From assembly GCA_025458865.1 (NCBI GenBank), contig JALORP010000034.1:1-32221 (forward strand): a stretch of DNA of 32,221 bases, written 5' to 3'. The stretch's first letter is position 1. Each line of letters opens with the position of its first letter. Both the position numbers and the translations under genes were made by a program. Under the pieces are notes generated by a model. The model saw only the letters and a program-made list of their open reading frames with translations. It searched no databases and was not told the origin of the DNA. Shown piece after piece: positions 16,177-26,659 of the stretch. The DNA is from Steroidobacteraceae bacterium. Its GTDB lineage: Bacteria > Pseudomonadota > Gammaproteobacteria > Steroidobacterales > Steroidobacteraceae.

Positions 16177-18683
16177 CAGTCCTCCCGCACGGCCCGCACC
16201 GCGGAATCGCTGGTGGCGGCCCGGCCGCTCGCCATCGCGGTCACCGCGGCGGCCGACACGAGCAGCGCGGCCAGCGCGCCAAGCTGCAGCCACGGCACGG
16301 CCAGGTCGATGCTCCAGTTGAAAGACTGCCGGTTGATGACGTACACGAGCACGAGGCTCAGCACGCCGCCGAGCGCGAGGCCGTAGGCCACGCCCAGCGC
16401 GCCCAGCATGGCGCCCTCGCCGGCCAGCATCGCGATCACCTGCCGGCGCAGCATGCCCACGTGTCGCAGCATGCCGAACTCCGCGCGCCGCGCCAGCGCC
16501 TGCGAGCTGAACGCGAAGGCGACCCCCGCGAGGCCGATCGCCACCGCCACAGCCTCCAGCAGGTAGGTGACGGCGAAGGCGCGGTCGAAGATCTGCATCG
16601 AGATCTCCTTCACCGCCGAGCCCGAGGCTACCTGCAGCGTCTCGCCGCGCTCGAAGCGCGACCGGATCCGCGCGATCACCGTCTCGACGTCGGCGCCGGG
16701 CGCGAGCCAGATCGCGCCCTCGCTCGCCGCCGCATCGCCGGTCGCGGCGATGTACCAGGCACGGTCCACGACGATGGCGCCGGCCGTGTGGCCGTAGTCG
16801 CGCCAGACGCCCGCCACCGCCATCCGCCAGGTCTTCCCGGCGAGCGGCAGGTCGAAGGTCTCGCCCACCTCGAGACCATGCAGGTCCACCATCGCCTCGG
16901 AGATCCAGGCCTGCGCGGCGCCGTCGGGCAGGCGCGCGTCCGCGCCGCGGACCAGCGGCAGGCCCTCGCCGTCCTCGCCGACCTCGCGGGCGAGCAGCGC
17001 CACGGGCGGCCGCGCGGGATCGAACAGCACCGGCTGCTGGCGCTGGAAGCGCACGCGCGCCACGCCCTCGGTCGCGGCGATGATCGCCTGGTCACCGGAC
17101 GACCAGTTCGCCGTGTCGCTGGCCGAGCCGACGCGCAGGTGCACGTCGGCCGGCAGCACCTCGTTGAGCCAGTGCTCGAAGGACTCGCGGAATGAATAGA
17201 CCATGATGGCCATCGCGACCATCAGGCTGAAGCTCACGATGATGGCCGCGAGGCTCACGCCGGCAAGCCCGGCGCTGCCCTTCAGCTGCGCGACGGCCGT
17301 GCCGAGCGCGACCTTCCGCGGCCGCGGCAGGAGCGCCAGCACGCGCGCGGCGAAAGCCGGCACCAGCAGCAGCCCGCCGAGCAGCAGCAGCGCCACGGAG
17401 GCGTAGCCGAAGAGGGGCAGGCCCCCGACCGGCGGCAGCCAAGCTGCGACCGCGCCTGCGCCGAACAGCAGGAGCCCGGGCCAGGCGGGGCGCACCCTGT
17501 CCATCGCGCGCTCGGCGTCGCCGGCCTTGAGCGCACGCGCGGGCTCGACGCGCGCGGCATCGCGGGCCGGGGCCCAGGCGCCGAGGGCGGCGACCGCCGT
17601 GCCGATCAGGAAGAACGCCGCGAGGATGCCCGGCTGCGGCTTCGCCGCGAGGCTCGAGGCCTCGAAGTAGCCGCCGCCGAGGTCACCTCCGAGCTTCGCG
17701 AGCGCCACGCTCGCGATCAGCTGGCCCAGCAGCACGCCAGTGATCGCGCCGGCCGCACCGAGGGCCGCACCCTCGGCGGTGAGCGCGAGCTCGACCTGCC
17801 CACGCGTCGCGCCGAGCGCGCGCATCAGGCCGAGCGACGTCCGCCGGCGCAGCACCGCGAGCGCCTGCGTGGAGAAGACCAGGAAGGCCCCGGTGAGCAG
17901 CGCCACCATCGCGAGCATGTTGAGGTTCACCCGGTAGGCGCGCGTGACCTCCGCGGCCCGATTGCGCTCCACGTCGGGGGTCTGCGCGCTGACACCGTCC
18001 GGCAGCAGCTCGGCCAGCCGCTCGCGCAGGCGCTCGCGGTCCGCGCCCGGCTCGAGCCTCAGGTCCACGCGATTGACGAGCCCGAGGCGACCGAAGGCCG
18101 CCTGCGCGGTCGCGATGTCCATCACGCCGAGCCGCTGCGGATAGGCGGCCTCGGGCATCACGTCGAGGACCTTGAGCACGTACTCCGAGGTGCCCGCGCG
18201 CAGCTCTAGGCGGTCGCCGGCGCCGAGGCCGAGCTCGCGCGCCGCGGCGGCGGAGAGCACGATGGTATCGGGCTCCAGCAGGTCGAGCAGCCTCGGCGCC
18301 AGGCCCGCGACGAGCTCCGGCTGCACCCACGCGGCGCGGAACGGGTCGATGGCGAGCACCCGCAGGGCCGAGGTCTCGCCGAGGGGCGCCACCTCGAGCT
18401 CGAGCGCGGGGCTTGCCTCGCGCACGCCCGGCTGCCCGGCAAGCTCGACGAACACGGACTCGTCGAAGCCCGCCCGCGAGCCGCGCACGATGAGATCCGC
18501 CTCCCCGACCAGCTTGCGCGCCGCCAGGCCGAACTCGTTGAGCGCCCCGGCATTGATCAGGAACACCGCGGTGGCGAGGGCCACACCTAGGGAGATCGCG
18601 GCGACCGTGGCGAGCAGCCGAAGCGGCTGCTCGCGCAGCCGCGCGAGCGCCACGGCGCGCAGCACAGTGCCGGTGGCGCTCAT
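16173..18683 (-). CDS. ABC transporter permease, double FtsX type (AttF/AttG-like)
   Basis: The 836-residue protein has an N-terminal membrane helix (LLATVAAISLGVALATAVFL), a large periplasmic domain (residues about 45-250), three helices around residues 255-370 (LNMLAMVALLTGAFLVFSTQ, GAAGAITGVLLGQLIASVAL), two central helices, a second half that repeats the same order, and a C-terminal FtsX triplet (VAVAIGLAGVAFAF onward). This is the arrangement of two fused FtsX units, about ten helices. It starts at 18683 with ATGA overlapping the ATPase stop and ends with GTGA overlapping the lipocalin start, so the three genes are translationally coupled. Such mechanotransmission-type permeases usually move lipids, lipoproteins or peptides away from the inner membrane; the cargo here is unknown. 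Confidence 0.92.
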   Translation of the reverse strand: MSATGTVLRAVALARLREQPLRLLATVAAISLGVALATAVFLINAGALNEFGLAARKLVGEADLIVRGSRAGFDESVFVELAGQPGVREASPALELEVAPLGETSALRVLAIDPFRAAWVQPELVAGLAPRLLDLLEPDTIVLSAAAARELGLGAGDRLELRAGTSEYVLKVLDVMPEAAYPQRLGVMDIATAQAAFGRLGLVNRVDLRLEPGADRERLRERLAELLPDGVSAQTPDVERNRAAEVTRAYRVNLNMLAMVALLTGAFLVFSTQALAVLRRRTSLGLMRALGATRGQVELALTAEGAALGAAGAITGVLLGQLIASVALAKLGGDLGGGYFEASSLAAKPQPGILAAFFLIGTAVAALGAWAPARDAARVEPARALKAGDAERAMDRVRPAWPGLLLFGAGAVAAWLPPVGGLPLFGYASVALLLLGGLLLVPAFAARVLALLPRPRKVALGTAVAQLKGSAGLAGVSLAAIIVSFSLMVAMAIMVYSFRESFEHWLNEVLPADVHLRVGSASDTANWSSGDQAIIAATEGVARVRFQRQQPVLFDPARPPVALLAREVGEDGEGLPLVRGADARLPDGAAQAWISEAMVDLHGLEVGETFDLPLAGKTWRMAVAGVWRDYGHTAGAIVVDRAWYIAATGDAAASEGAIWLAPGADVETVIARIRSRFERGETLQVASGSAVKEISMQIFDRAFAVTYLLEAVAVAIGLAGVAFAFSSQALARRAEFGMLRHVGMLRRQVIAMLAGEGAMLGALGVAYGLALGGVLSLVLVYVINRQSFNWSIDLAVPWLQLGALAALLVSAAAVTAMASGRAATSDSAVRAVREDW

Positions 18684-19372
18684 GCCCGCGCCGCGTAAGG
18701 AGAGAGCCGCCCGCCCTCCAGCACCAGGATGCGGTCGGCCGTCTGGGCGGCCGCGAGCGAGTGCGTGATCAGCACGCCGCTCGCGCCCTGCGCATGCACC
18801 TGGCCGCGCAGCAGCGCGAGGATGTGCGTAGCCGTGCGGGGGTCGAGGTTGCCGGTCGGCTCGTCGGCAAGCAGCAGCCGCGGGCGGTGTACGAGCGCGC
18901 GGGCGATAGCGACCCGCTGCGTCTCGCCGCCCGAGAGTTCGCGCGGGTAGCTGCCGGCGCGACCCGCGAGCCCCACCGCCTCCAGCATCTCGACCACCCG
19001 CGCCTCGCGCTCGGCGCCGGGGCGGCTGGCCAGGTCGAGCGGCAGCGCCACGTTGTCCCGGACCGTGAGGTAGGGCAGGACGTGGAAGGCCTGGAACACG
19101 AAGCCGAGGTGCGTGCGGCGCAGGACCGTCAGCGCGTCGTCGTCGAGGCCCGCGAGGTCCCGTCCGTCCACCTCGATCCGGCCCGTGTCGGGCCGGTCGA
19201 GGCCCGCCATGATGTTGAGCAGGGTGGACTTGCCGACGCCAGACTCGCCCATGATCGCCACGTACTCGCCGGGCGCGAGCGCGAAGTCGAGGCCGTCCAG
19301 TACGGCGGGCGCCGTGGCCGAGTAGCGCCGCGAGACGTCAGCGAGCCGGAGGACGGGCGTGTCGGCCGTCAC
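18680..19372 (-). CDS. ABC transporter ATPase (LolD/MacB-like, AttE-like)
   Basis: The 230-residue protein has Walker [11 protein letters not shown]-loop [10 protein letters not shown], signature LSGGETQR, Walker [13 protein letters not shown] and H-loop ITHS, all in order, so it should be active. The signature has Thr where LSGGEQQR is usual. It belongs to the group that pairs with FtsX-like permeases (LolD, MacB, FtsE). The start is a GTG at 19372. It is 21 bases after the small conserved protein gene and overlaps the permease gene by 4 bases. It powers the permease encoded next to it. Confidence 0.94.
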   Translation of the reverse strand: MTADTPVLRLADVSRRYSATAPAVLDGLDFALAPGEYVAIMGESGVGKSTLLNIMAGLDRPDTGRIEVDGRDLAGLDDDALTVLRRTHLGFVFQAFHVLPYLTVRDNVALPLDLASRPGAEREARVVEMLEAVGLAGRAGSYPRELSGGETQRVAIARALVHRPRLLLADEPTGNLDPRTATHILALLRGQVHAQGASGVLITHSLAAAQTADRILVLEGGRLSPYAARA

Positions 19373-19393
19373 CTGGTCAGGGCCGGCGTGCCA

Positions 19394-19789
19394 TCAAGGC
19401 ATCTGGATGCCGCCGCCGCCCCGTCCCCCCATGCCCTTGAGCGCGGCCGCGCCGGCCTCCGGGATCACGATCGAGGAACCGGCCTGGCGACGCATCTCCT
19501 GCAGTTCGCGTGCGGTGTCCTCGACCGCCCGCTGGGCCGCGGGGCCGAAGTTCGCGGCGGCTTCGGACAGGCTGGCGGCCTCGAGGTCGAAGGACAGCGG
19601 CAGCGAGCCCATGGGCGTCATGACCGTCGCCTGGCCGATGTAGATGACGGGCCGGGACGCGTCGGTTGCGCCCTCGGCATCCACGGGCGTCATGCGCCGG
19701 ATGGTGCCCATCCGCTGGTCGGTGAACACGTCCTCGCGGTAGAGGCCGTTGGGGTCCATGCGGGGTTCCTGGGGTGCGTTCGGGTCCAT
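19394..19789 (-). CDS. Conserved small cytoplasmic protein of unknown function
   Basis: I chose the ATG at 19789 (MDPNAPQEPRMDPNGLYRED, 131 residues). The open frame starts with a GTG at 19825, but that lies upstream of the transcription start predicted from the -10 box at 19831-19826; the ATG at 19762 is another possibility. The protein has a beta-rich front (VFTDQRMGTIRRMTP, RPVIYIGQATVMTPMGSLPL), then a helical region (AAQRAVEDTARELQEMRRQA) and a glycine-rich end. It has no signal peptide. It resembles a family annotated only as a cytoplasmic protein in Pseudomonas relatives; this is from memory and not certain. As first gene of the ABC operon it may assist that system. Confidence 0.75.
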   Translation of the reverse strand: MDPNAPQEPRMDPNGLYREDVFTDQRMGTIRRMTPVDAEGATDASRPVIYIGQATVMTPMGSLPLSFDLEAASLSEAAANFGPAAQRAVEDTARELQEMRRQAGSSIVIPEAGAAALKGMGGRGGGGIQMP

Positions 19790-19825
19790 CGGGCCGGCCT
19801 CGTTTGCGACTTGCGAAGTGCGCAC

Positions 19826-19854
19826 ACTTTAGCCGTTCAGTAGAATCGAAGGAA
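19826..19854 (-). promoter_or_regulatory. Candidate promoter of the AttEFGH-like operon
   Basis: On the minus strand TTCCTT (19854-19849), a 17-base spacer and TAAAGT (19831-19826). It overlaps the divergent -10 box TAGAAT (19841-19846) on the plus strand. Confidence 0.4.
19841..19846 (+). promoter_or_regulatory. -10 box upstream of the DUF4136 lipoprotein gene
   Basis: TAGAAT, 65 bases before the ATG at 19912, matches the -10 form seen elsewhere in this window. The -35 element is unclear; TTGCGA at 19811 is 24 bases away, too far. Confidence 0.45.
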
Positions 19855-19911
19855 CCGCAGGCGCCGGTCTGGCCTGCCGCCCTGCGAAATCCACCCGGCC
19901 CGGAGACTTCC

Positions 19912-20511
19912 ATGAACACGGCACTTAGACGCACCTCGCGCCTGCTGGTCCTCGCCGGTTGCGCGGCCCTCGCCGCCTGCGCCTCCGGCCCGGAGATTCG
20001 CACGGATGCCAACCCGTCGGCGCGGTTTTCCGAGTACTCGACCTTCGCGTACTTCTCGCCGCTCGCCACCGACAAGGCCGGCTACGAATCCGTTCTCACC
20101 GCGCGCCTCAAGGAGGCCACCCGGCGAAGCCTCGAGGCCAGGGGCTACGTCTACAGCGAGTCCGATCCCGACCTGCTGGTCAACTTCTACGCGAACGTCG
20201 AGGACAAGCAGGAGATACGCACTTACTCCACTGGCCCGACCATGGGCGTGGGCTATGGCTACTACGGCTACCGCCGTGGCTACTACGCCGGCTGGAACAC
20301 CGGCACCGAGGTGCAGACGGTCAACTACAAGGAAGGCACGCTGACCATCGACCTCGTGGATGCCAGGGAGAAGATGCTGGCCTGGCAGGGCCAGGCCGAG
20401 GGCCGCGTTTCAAAGGAGGCGCGCAAGAACCCGGGACCGGCGATCGACGCCGTCGTGGCGGAGATCATGTCCGCCGTGCCGGCGCGCGCCGCCGAAGCCA
20501 GTCCGCAGTGA
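19912..20511 (+). CDS. DUF4136 family lipoprotein
   Basis: The ATG at 19912 is preceded by GGAG. The 199-residue product has a lipoprotein signal with LAAC and the lipidated Cys near residue 23 (followed by ASG). The mature part reads SARFSEYSTFAYFSP, GYVYSESDPDLLVNFY and ITLTIDLVDA-like strands with MLAWQGQAEG, the standard layout of DUF4136. A tyrosine/glycine-rich loop (YGYYGYRRGYYAG) sits at about residues 115-127. Ser follows at +3 rather than Asp at +2, so sorting to the outer membrane is expected. The function of the family is not established. The stop overlaps the start of the next gene by 4 bases (GTGA). Confidence 0.88.
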   Translation: MNTALRRTSRLLVLAGCAALAACASGPEIRTDANPSARFSEYSTFAYFSPLATDKAGYESVLTARLKEATRRSLEARGYVYSESDPDLLVNFYANVEDKQEIRTYSTGPTMGVGYGYYGYRRGYYAGWNTGTEVQTVNYKEGTLTIDLVDAREKMLAWQGQAEGRVSKEARKNPGPAIDAVVAEIMSAVPARAAEASPQ

Positions 20512-20768
20512 CCAGCGAATCCCTGCAGTCCCTGCTGCGCCGCCTGCACGAGGAACTCGGCAAGGCGGGTCCCGTGGACGACGAGACCCGCCGGCTGCTC
20601 GACGTGGTCGCCGGCGACATCGCCGGCAAGGCCGCGGCCGAACCGGCCGGCGAGTCGCGCCATGCGCCGGCGCTCGAGAAGCTCGCGGTGCGCTTCGAGA
20701 CCGACCACCCCGCGCTCGCCGCGGCGACGCGCCAGGTGCTGGACGCGCTGGCGAAGGCGGGCATCTAG
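20508..20768 (+). CDS. DUF4404 family protein
   Basis: The GTG at 20508 overlaps the TGA of the lipoprotein gene, giving an 86-residue, soluble, fully helical product (MTSESLQSLLRRLHEELGKA). It has a conserved VDDETRRLLDVVAGDI block followed by an Ala-rich linker and a second helical pair (KLAVRFETDHPALAAATRQV). This matches DUF4404, small proteins of unknown function. Translation is probably coupled to the upstream gene. It ends 53 bases from the convergent LOG gene. Confidence 0.8.
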   Translation: MTSESLQSLLRRLHEELGKAGPVDDETRRLLDVVAGDIAGKAAAEPAGESRHAPALEKLAVRFETDHPALAAATRQVLDALAKAGI

Positions 20769-20821
20769 GGACTCGTTTCAACGCTGCGTCGGCGGGCGCG
20801 CCTCGTTGGGCAGCGCAGCGG

Positions 20822-21438
20822 TCAGGCCGGGCCCCGCACCACGGCGAACTCGATGTGGCCGGCCTCCCAGCCGGCGCTCGCCTCGAGCGCAGCGATCACC
20901 TCGTCCGGCTCGGCGACCACCTGCCACATGGCGCCGTGGCGCTCGTCCATGAAACGGCCCTCGATCGCGCGGCGGAACTGCTCGAGCAGCGGGTCGTAGT
21001 AGCCGCCCGTGTTGACGATCACGATCGGGCCGGTGAAGAGGCCGAGGCGCTTCAGCGTCATCGCCTCGAAAAGCTCCTCGAAGGTGCCGGACCCTCCCGC
21101 GAGCGCCACCACCGCCGAAGCGCGCGCGAGCATCTCGTGCTTGCGCGTGCGCATGTCCTCGACCACGTGCAGCTCGGTGAGCCCGCCGTGGCCCCACTCC
21201 AGCTCCTGCATGAAGCGCGGGATCACGCCGACGATGCGCCCGCCCGCGGCGAGCGCGCCCTCCGCGAGCGCGCCCATGGAGCCGGAGCGCCCGCCGCCGT
21301 AGACGACGGTGCAGCCGGCCCCGGCCAGCAGGCCGCCGAGGCGGCGCGCCACGGCGTGATACGCGGGATCGCAGGCGCGGCTCGAGGCGCAGTACACGCA
21401 GACGCTGTGGTGCGACGCCTGTCGCGCGACCAGCGAGC

Positions 21439-21442
<4 letters not shown>
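20822..21442 (-). CDS. LOG family protein (nucleoside monophosphate phosphoribohydrolase-like)
   Basis: The 206-residue protein starts at the ATG at 21442, which overlaps the TGA of ygiQ (ATGA). It has SVCVYCASS near the N-terminus, GGGRSGSMG at residues 49-57, MRTRKHEM near 97-104, and AGGSGTFEE at 115-123. These are the LOG signatures; the usual PGGxGTxxE has Ala in place of Pro here. LOG enzymes release the base from nucleoside 5'-monophosphates. Plant and actinobacterial members activate cytokinins, but in proteobacteria the role is mostly nucleotide catabolism or unknown. It is the third gene of a ppc-ygiQ-LOG operon. Confidence 0.9.
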
Positions 21443-23700
<2,258 letters not shown>

Positions 23701-23713
23701 GGCGCTATTGTGC

Positions 23714-26437
23714 CTATCCCGTCGCCTGGAGGCCCTGCGCGATGCCGGAAATGCTCGCGAGCAGCGCCTCGTAAAGCGGCCGGTCTTCCCGGCCGCCGGC
23801 GCGCCAGCGGCGCAGCAGGTCCACCTGCATGTAGTGCATGGGGTCGAGGTAGGGGGAACGCAGCGTGATCGAGCGCTGCATCCGCGGGTCGTCGTCCAGC
23901 AGGTCGGTCTCGCCCTTGATCCAGGTGATCCAGTGCCGGGCGAGCGCGTGCTCGCGGCGCACGTCGGCGGGAAAGGCCTCGAACCCCTCCGGCGCCAGCT
24001 CGTCGTAGAGCGCGGCGATGCCGAGATCCGCGCGCATGAGCTGGTTCTCCACGTCGTCCACGAAGTGCGCGAACCAGGGCCAGTTGGCCCAGGCCTGCGA
24101 CAGCCGTTCGGGGCCGAGCTCGCGCACCGCCGCCTCGAGGCCCGAGCCGACGCCGTACCAGCCCGGCAGCGTGTGGCGGCTCTGCGTCCACGCGAAGACC
24201 CAGGGAATCGAGCGCAGCGCCGCGAGGCCCTCGGCCCACTCGCGGGTCGAGGAGCGGGCGCCGATCTGCATGCGTTCGATCACGTCGATGGGCGTGACCG
24301 ACCGGAACCACTCCTCGAAGCGCGGCTCCCCGAAGACGAGCGCGCGGTAGCGCTCGCGGCTAACGCGCGCGACGACCGCCATGACCTCCTGGTGCTTCGA
24401 CACCGGCACCGGACCGGCCTTGCGGCCCGCCGTGGCGAGCATCACGGCGTGGATGGCCTGCTCGAAGGTGCGCAGCGCCAGCGACTCGAGGCCGTAGTTG
24501 TGGTTGACCACCTCGCCCTGCTCGGTGGCGCGCAGGCAACCCGTGACCGCGCCCGGCGGCGCGCTCTGCACCAGCACCTCGATGGGGCCGCCGCCGCGGC
24601 TCGCCGTGCCGCCACGGCCGTGGAAGATGCCGAGCGAAGCCGAGGTGTCCGCGGCGGCCCGCACCAGCTCGGCCTGGGCGCGGTACACGGCGAACCGTGA
24701 CGCGGCGATGCCTGCGGACCGGTTGCTCTCCGAATAGCCGATCAGCACGGTCTGGCGGCGGCCGCGGGCCTCGAGGTGCGCGGCATAGGCAGGCTCGGCG
24801 CACAGGCCGGCGAGGATTCCGCCGGCGTGCTCGAGGGAACCCTCGGCCTCGAGCATCGGGATGATGTCGAACGGCACCTGCCCGGTCGTGCGGTCGGAGG
24901 TGTCGGCCCAGCGGGCCAGGAGCAGGACCGACAGCACGTCATCCGGCGCCTCGGTGCCGCTCACGATGTAGTCGCCGACCGCCTTCGCGCCGAACCGGGT
25001 CCGTCCCTGCAGCATCGCCTCGAACACGGCCAGCATGCGCCGCCCGGTGGCGTCGAGCGGCGCTGCGGGCGCCTCGTCGCGCGCGAGCGCCTCGGCCAGG
25101 CGCCGCTGGCGCTCCGCGGCGGGTCGCGACGCCCAGCCCGGGTCGTCGAGACCCTGACCAACCACGGCACGGTGCACCTGCGCGTGCTGGCGCACGTCGA
25201 GGCTGGCGAGGTGAAAGCCGAAGGTGCGCGCCCGGCACAGCAGGCGCTCCACGAGGAAAAGGCCCGAGTGCCGGCCGCGGTGCGCACGCAGGCTGCCGGC
25301 AAGCCGCTCGATGTCGGCGATGAACTCGGAGGCGTGCTCGTAGCTGTTCGGGCGGCCGTCCCAGGTCAGCCGCAGCCGCTCCGCCACCTGCGTCAGGAAG
25401 ATGCGGTAGGGCATGCGGTCGTGCCGGCCCTGCGCCGGCTCGGGGCCGGCCGGCAGCAGGGTCGTGTACTCGGCGATGCGCCGCTCCAGCTCGGGGTCCA
25501 CACCGATCCGGCTCTCGCTCTGGGAGAGCCGCGAAGCCAGCGCGCGGCACTCCTCGAAGTAGGTCGAGACGATCAGGCGCTGGTGGCGGTGCAGCGTCTC
25601 GCGCAGCGTTTTGGCGTGCACGTCCGGGTTGCCGTCCATGTCGCCGCCCACCCAGGTTCCGAAGCGAAGCAGGCTCGGCAGCTCGATGCTGCTGCCCGGG
25701 ATCCCGTAGACCTGCTCCAGCCAGTGCTCGAGCTCCTCGTACAGCGCGGGCAAGACCCGGTAGATGATCTCGACGAGGTAGAACAGCACGTGCTCGCGCT
25801 CGTCCGCCGCGGTGAGCCGTTCCCGCGGCAGCTCCTGCGTCTGCCAGCCCGTGGTGACTTCGAAGCGGATGCGCTCGATCAGGCCGCGCCGCTCGCCCGG
25901 TGTCAGCGACGTGTTCAGCCGCTCCATCATCAGCGCCGCGATGCGCTGCCGGTTGCGCAGGATCGACCGGCGGGTCGACTCCGTCGGGTGCGCCATGAAG
26001 ACCGGGTAGATGGTCAGGTTGGCGAGCAGACCCAGCACCTGCTCCGCGGTGACGCCGGCCGCCTTCAGGCGATACATGCAGTCGCCGATGCCCCCCGGCT
26101 GGGGCCGGTCGCTCCGGATCATGTATTCGCGCCGGCGGCGGATCCGGTGCACCTTCTCGGCGAGATTCACGACCTGGAACCAGGTTGCGAAAGCGCGGAT
26201 CAGGTCGCGCGCCTCCGCGGGCGCGCGGTCGCTGGTGCGCACGCGCAGCTCGACGGCCGCCTCCGGCGCGCCTTCGCGCCGCCCGATCGCGACCTGCCGG
26301 TCGGTCTCGACGGTGGCGAGCAGCGCATCGCCGCACTGGTCGCGCAGCACCTCGCCCACCATGCCGCCGAGCACGTGGACGTCCTCCCGCAGGGCCGCGT
26401 CCTTCGCGGGAAACTGGATGTTCTGACGCTGGGTCAC
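23714..26437 (-). CDS. ppc: Phosphoenolpyruvate carboxylase, divergent
   Basis: The 907-residue protein, from a GTG at 26437, aligns with PEP carboxylase over its whole length: AHPTE with the catalytic His150, [28 protein letters not shown], and [21 protein letters not shown]. The enzyme makes oxaloacetate from PEP and bicarbonate to refill the TCA cycle. Several near-invariant motifs differ. The GYSDSxKDAG motif reads [10 protein letters not shown] (567-576), replacing the Asp metal ligand by Glu570 and the catalytic Lys by Arg573. The C-terminal QNTG reads QATG, so the terminal-region Asn that in E. coli helps bind the allosteric inhibitor aspartate is Ala. The frame is intact, which argues against decay. 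The gene heads a ppc-ygiQ-LOG operon and has an extended -10 promoter. Confidence 0.9.
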   Translation of the reverse strand: MTQRQNIQFPAKDAALREDVHVLGGMVGEVLRDQCGDALLATVETDRQVAIGRREGAPEAAVELRVRTSDRAPAEARDLIRAFATWFQVVNLAEKVHRIRRRREYMIRSDRPQPGGIGDCMYRLKAAGVTAEQVLGLLANLTIYPVFMAHPTESTRRSILRNRQRIAALMMERLNTSLTPGERRGLIERIRFEVTTGWQTQELPRERLTAADEREHVLFYLVEIIYRVLPALYEELEHWLEQVYGIPGSSIELPSLLRFGTWVGGDMDGNPDVHAKTLRETLHRHQRLIVSTYFEECRALASRLSQSESRIGVDPELERRIAEYTTLLPAGPEPAQGRHDRMPYRIFLTQVAERLRLTWDGRPNSYEHASEFIADIERLAGSLRAHRGRHSGLFLVERLLCRARTFGFHLASLDVRQHAQVHRAVVGQGLDDPGWASRPAAERQRRLAEALARDEAPAAPLDATGRRMLAVFEAMLQGRTRFGAKAVGDYIVSGTEAPDDVLSVLLLARWADTSDRTTGQVPFDIIPMLEAEGSLEHAGGILAGLCAEPAYAAHLEARGRRQTVLIGYSESNRSAGIAASRFAVYRAQAELVRAAADTSASLGIFHGRGGTASRGGGPIEVLVQSAPPGAVTGCLRATEQGEVVNHNYGLESLALRTFEQAIHAVMLATAGRKAGPVPVSKHQEVMAVVARVSRERYRALVFGEPRFEEWFRSVTPIDVIERMQIGARSSTREWAEGLAALRSIPWVFAWTQSRHTLPGWYGVGSGLEAAVRELGPERLSQAWANWPWFAHFVDDVENQLMRADLGIAALYDELAPEGFEAFPADVRREHALARHWITWIKGETDLLDDDPRMQRSITLRSPYLDPMHYMQVDLLRRWRAGGREDRPLYEALLASISGIAQGLQATG

Positions 26438-26479
26438 TGCGGTGGCTTGCGGCGCGGCGGGCGCCGCGGCTGGGCACTG

Positions 26480-26488
26480 ATCATAGCA
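26480..26488 (-). promoter_or_regulatory. Extended -10 promoter of the ppc operon
   Basis: On the minus strand TGC directly precedes TATGAT (26485-26480), an extended -10 element that can function without a good -35 box. It lies 42 bases upstream of the GTG start of ppc. Confidence 0.5.
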
Positions 26489-26569
26489 AACAAGCCCGGC
26501 TGGGCCGCGGGACCCCGGGAAGGCTGTGGCCTGGCCGCAACGGCACTGGACGGGCAGCGACCGGGCGCG

Positions 26570-26598
26570 TTGCCTGTATACAGCGCCGGTCGTACACT
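26570..26598 (+). promoter_or_regulatory. Promoter of the TonB-dependent receptor gene
   Basis: TTGCCT (26570-26575), a 17-base spacer and TACACT (26593-26598) lie 61 bases before the ATG at 26660. The palindrome TGTATACA (26574-26581) is inside the spacer and could bind a regulator, but I cannot match it to a known operator. Confidence 0.6.
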
Positions 26599-26659
26599 CC
26601 GCGAGTCACCCAGCATGATCCTTGTCGTCCGCACAAACACCTAGCTCAGGGGCCCCCGC

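Noticed and set aside
20782..20821. Inverted repeat CGCTGCG / CGCAGCG between the convergent DUF4404 and LOG genes
   Set aside because: The arms are 7 bases and widely separated with no T-run, so chance in GC-rich DNA is a sufficient explanation.
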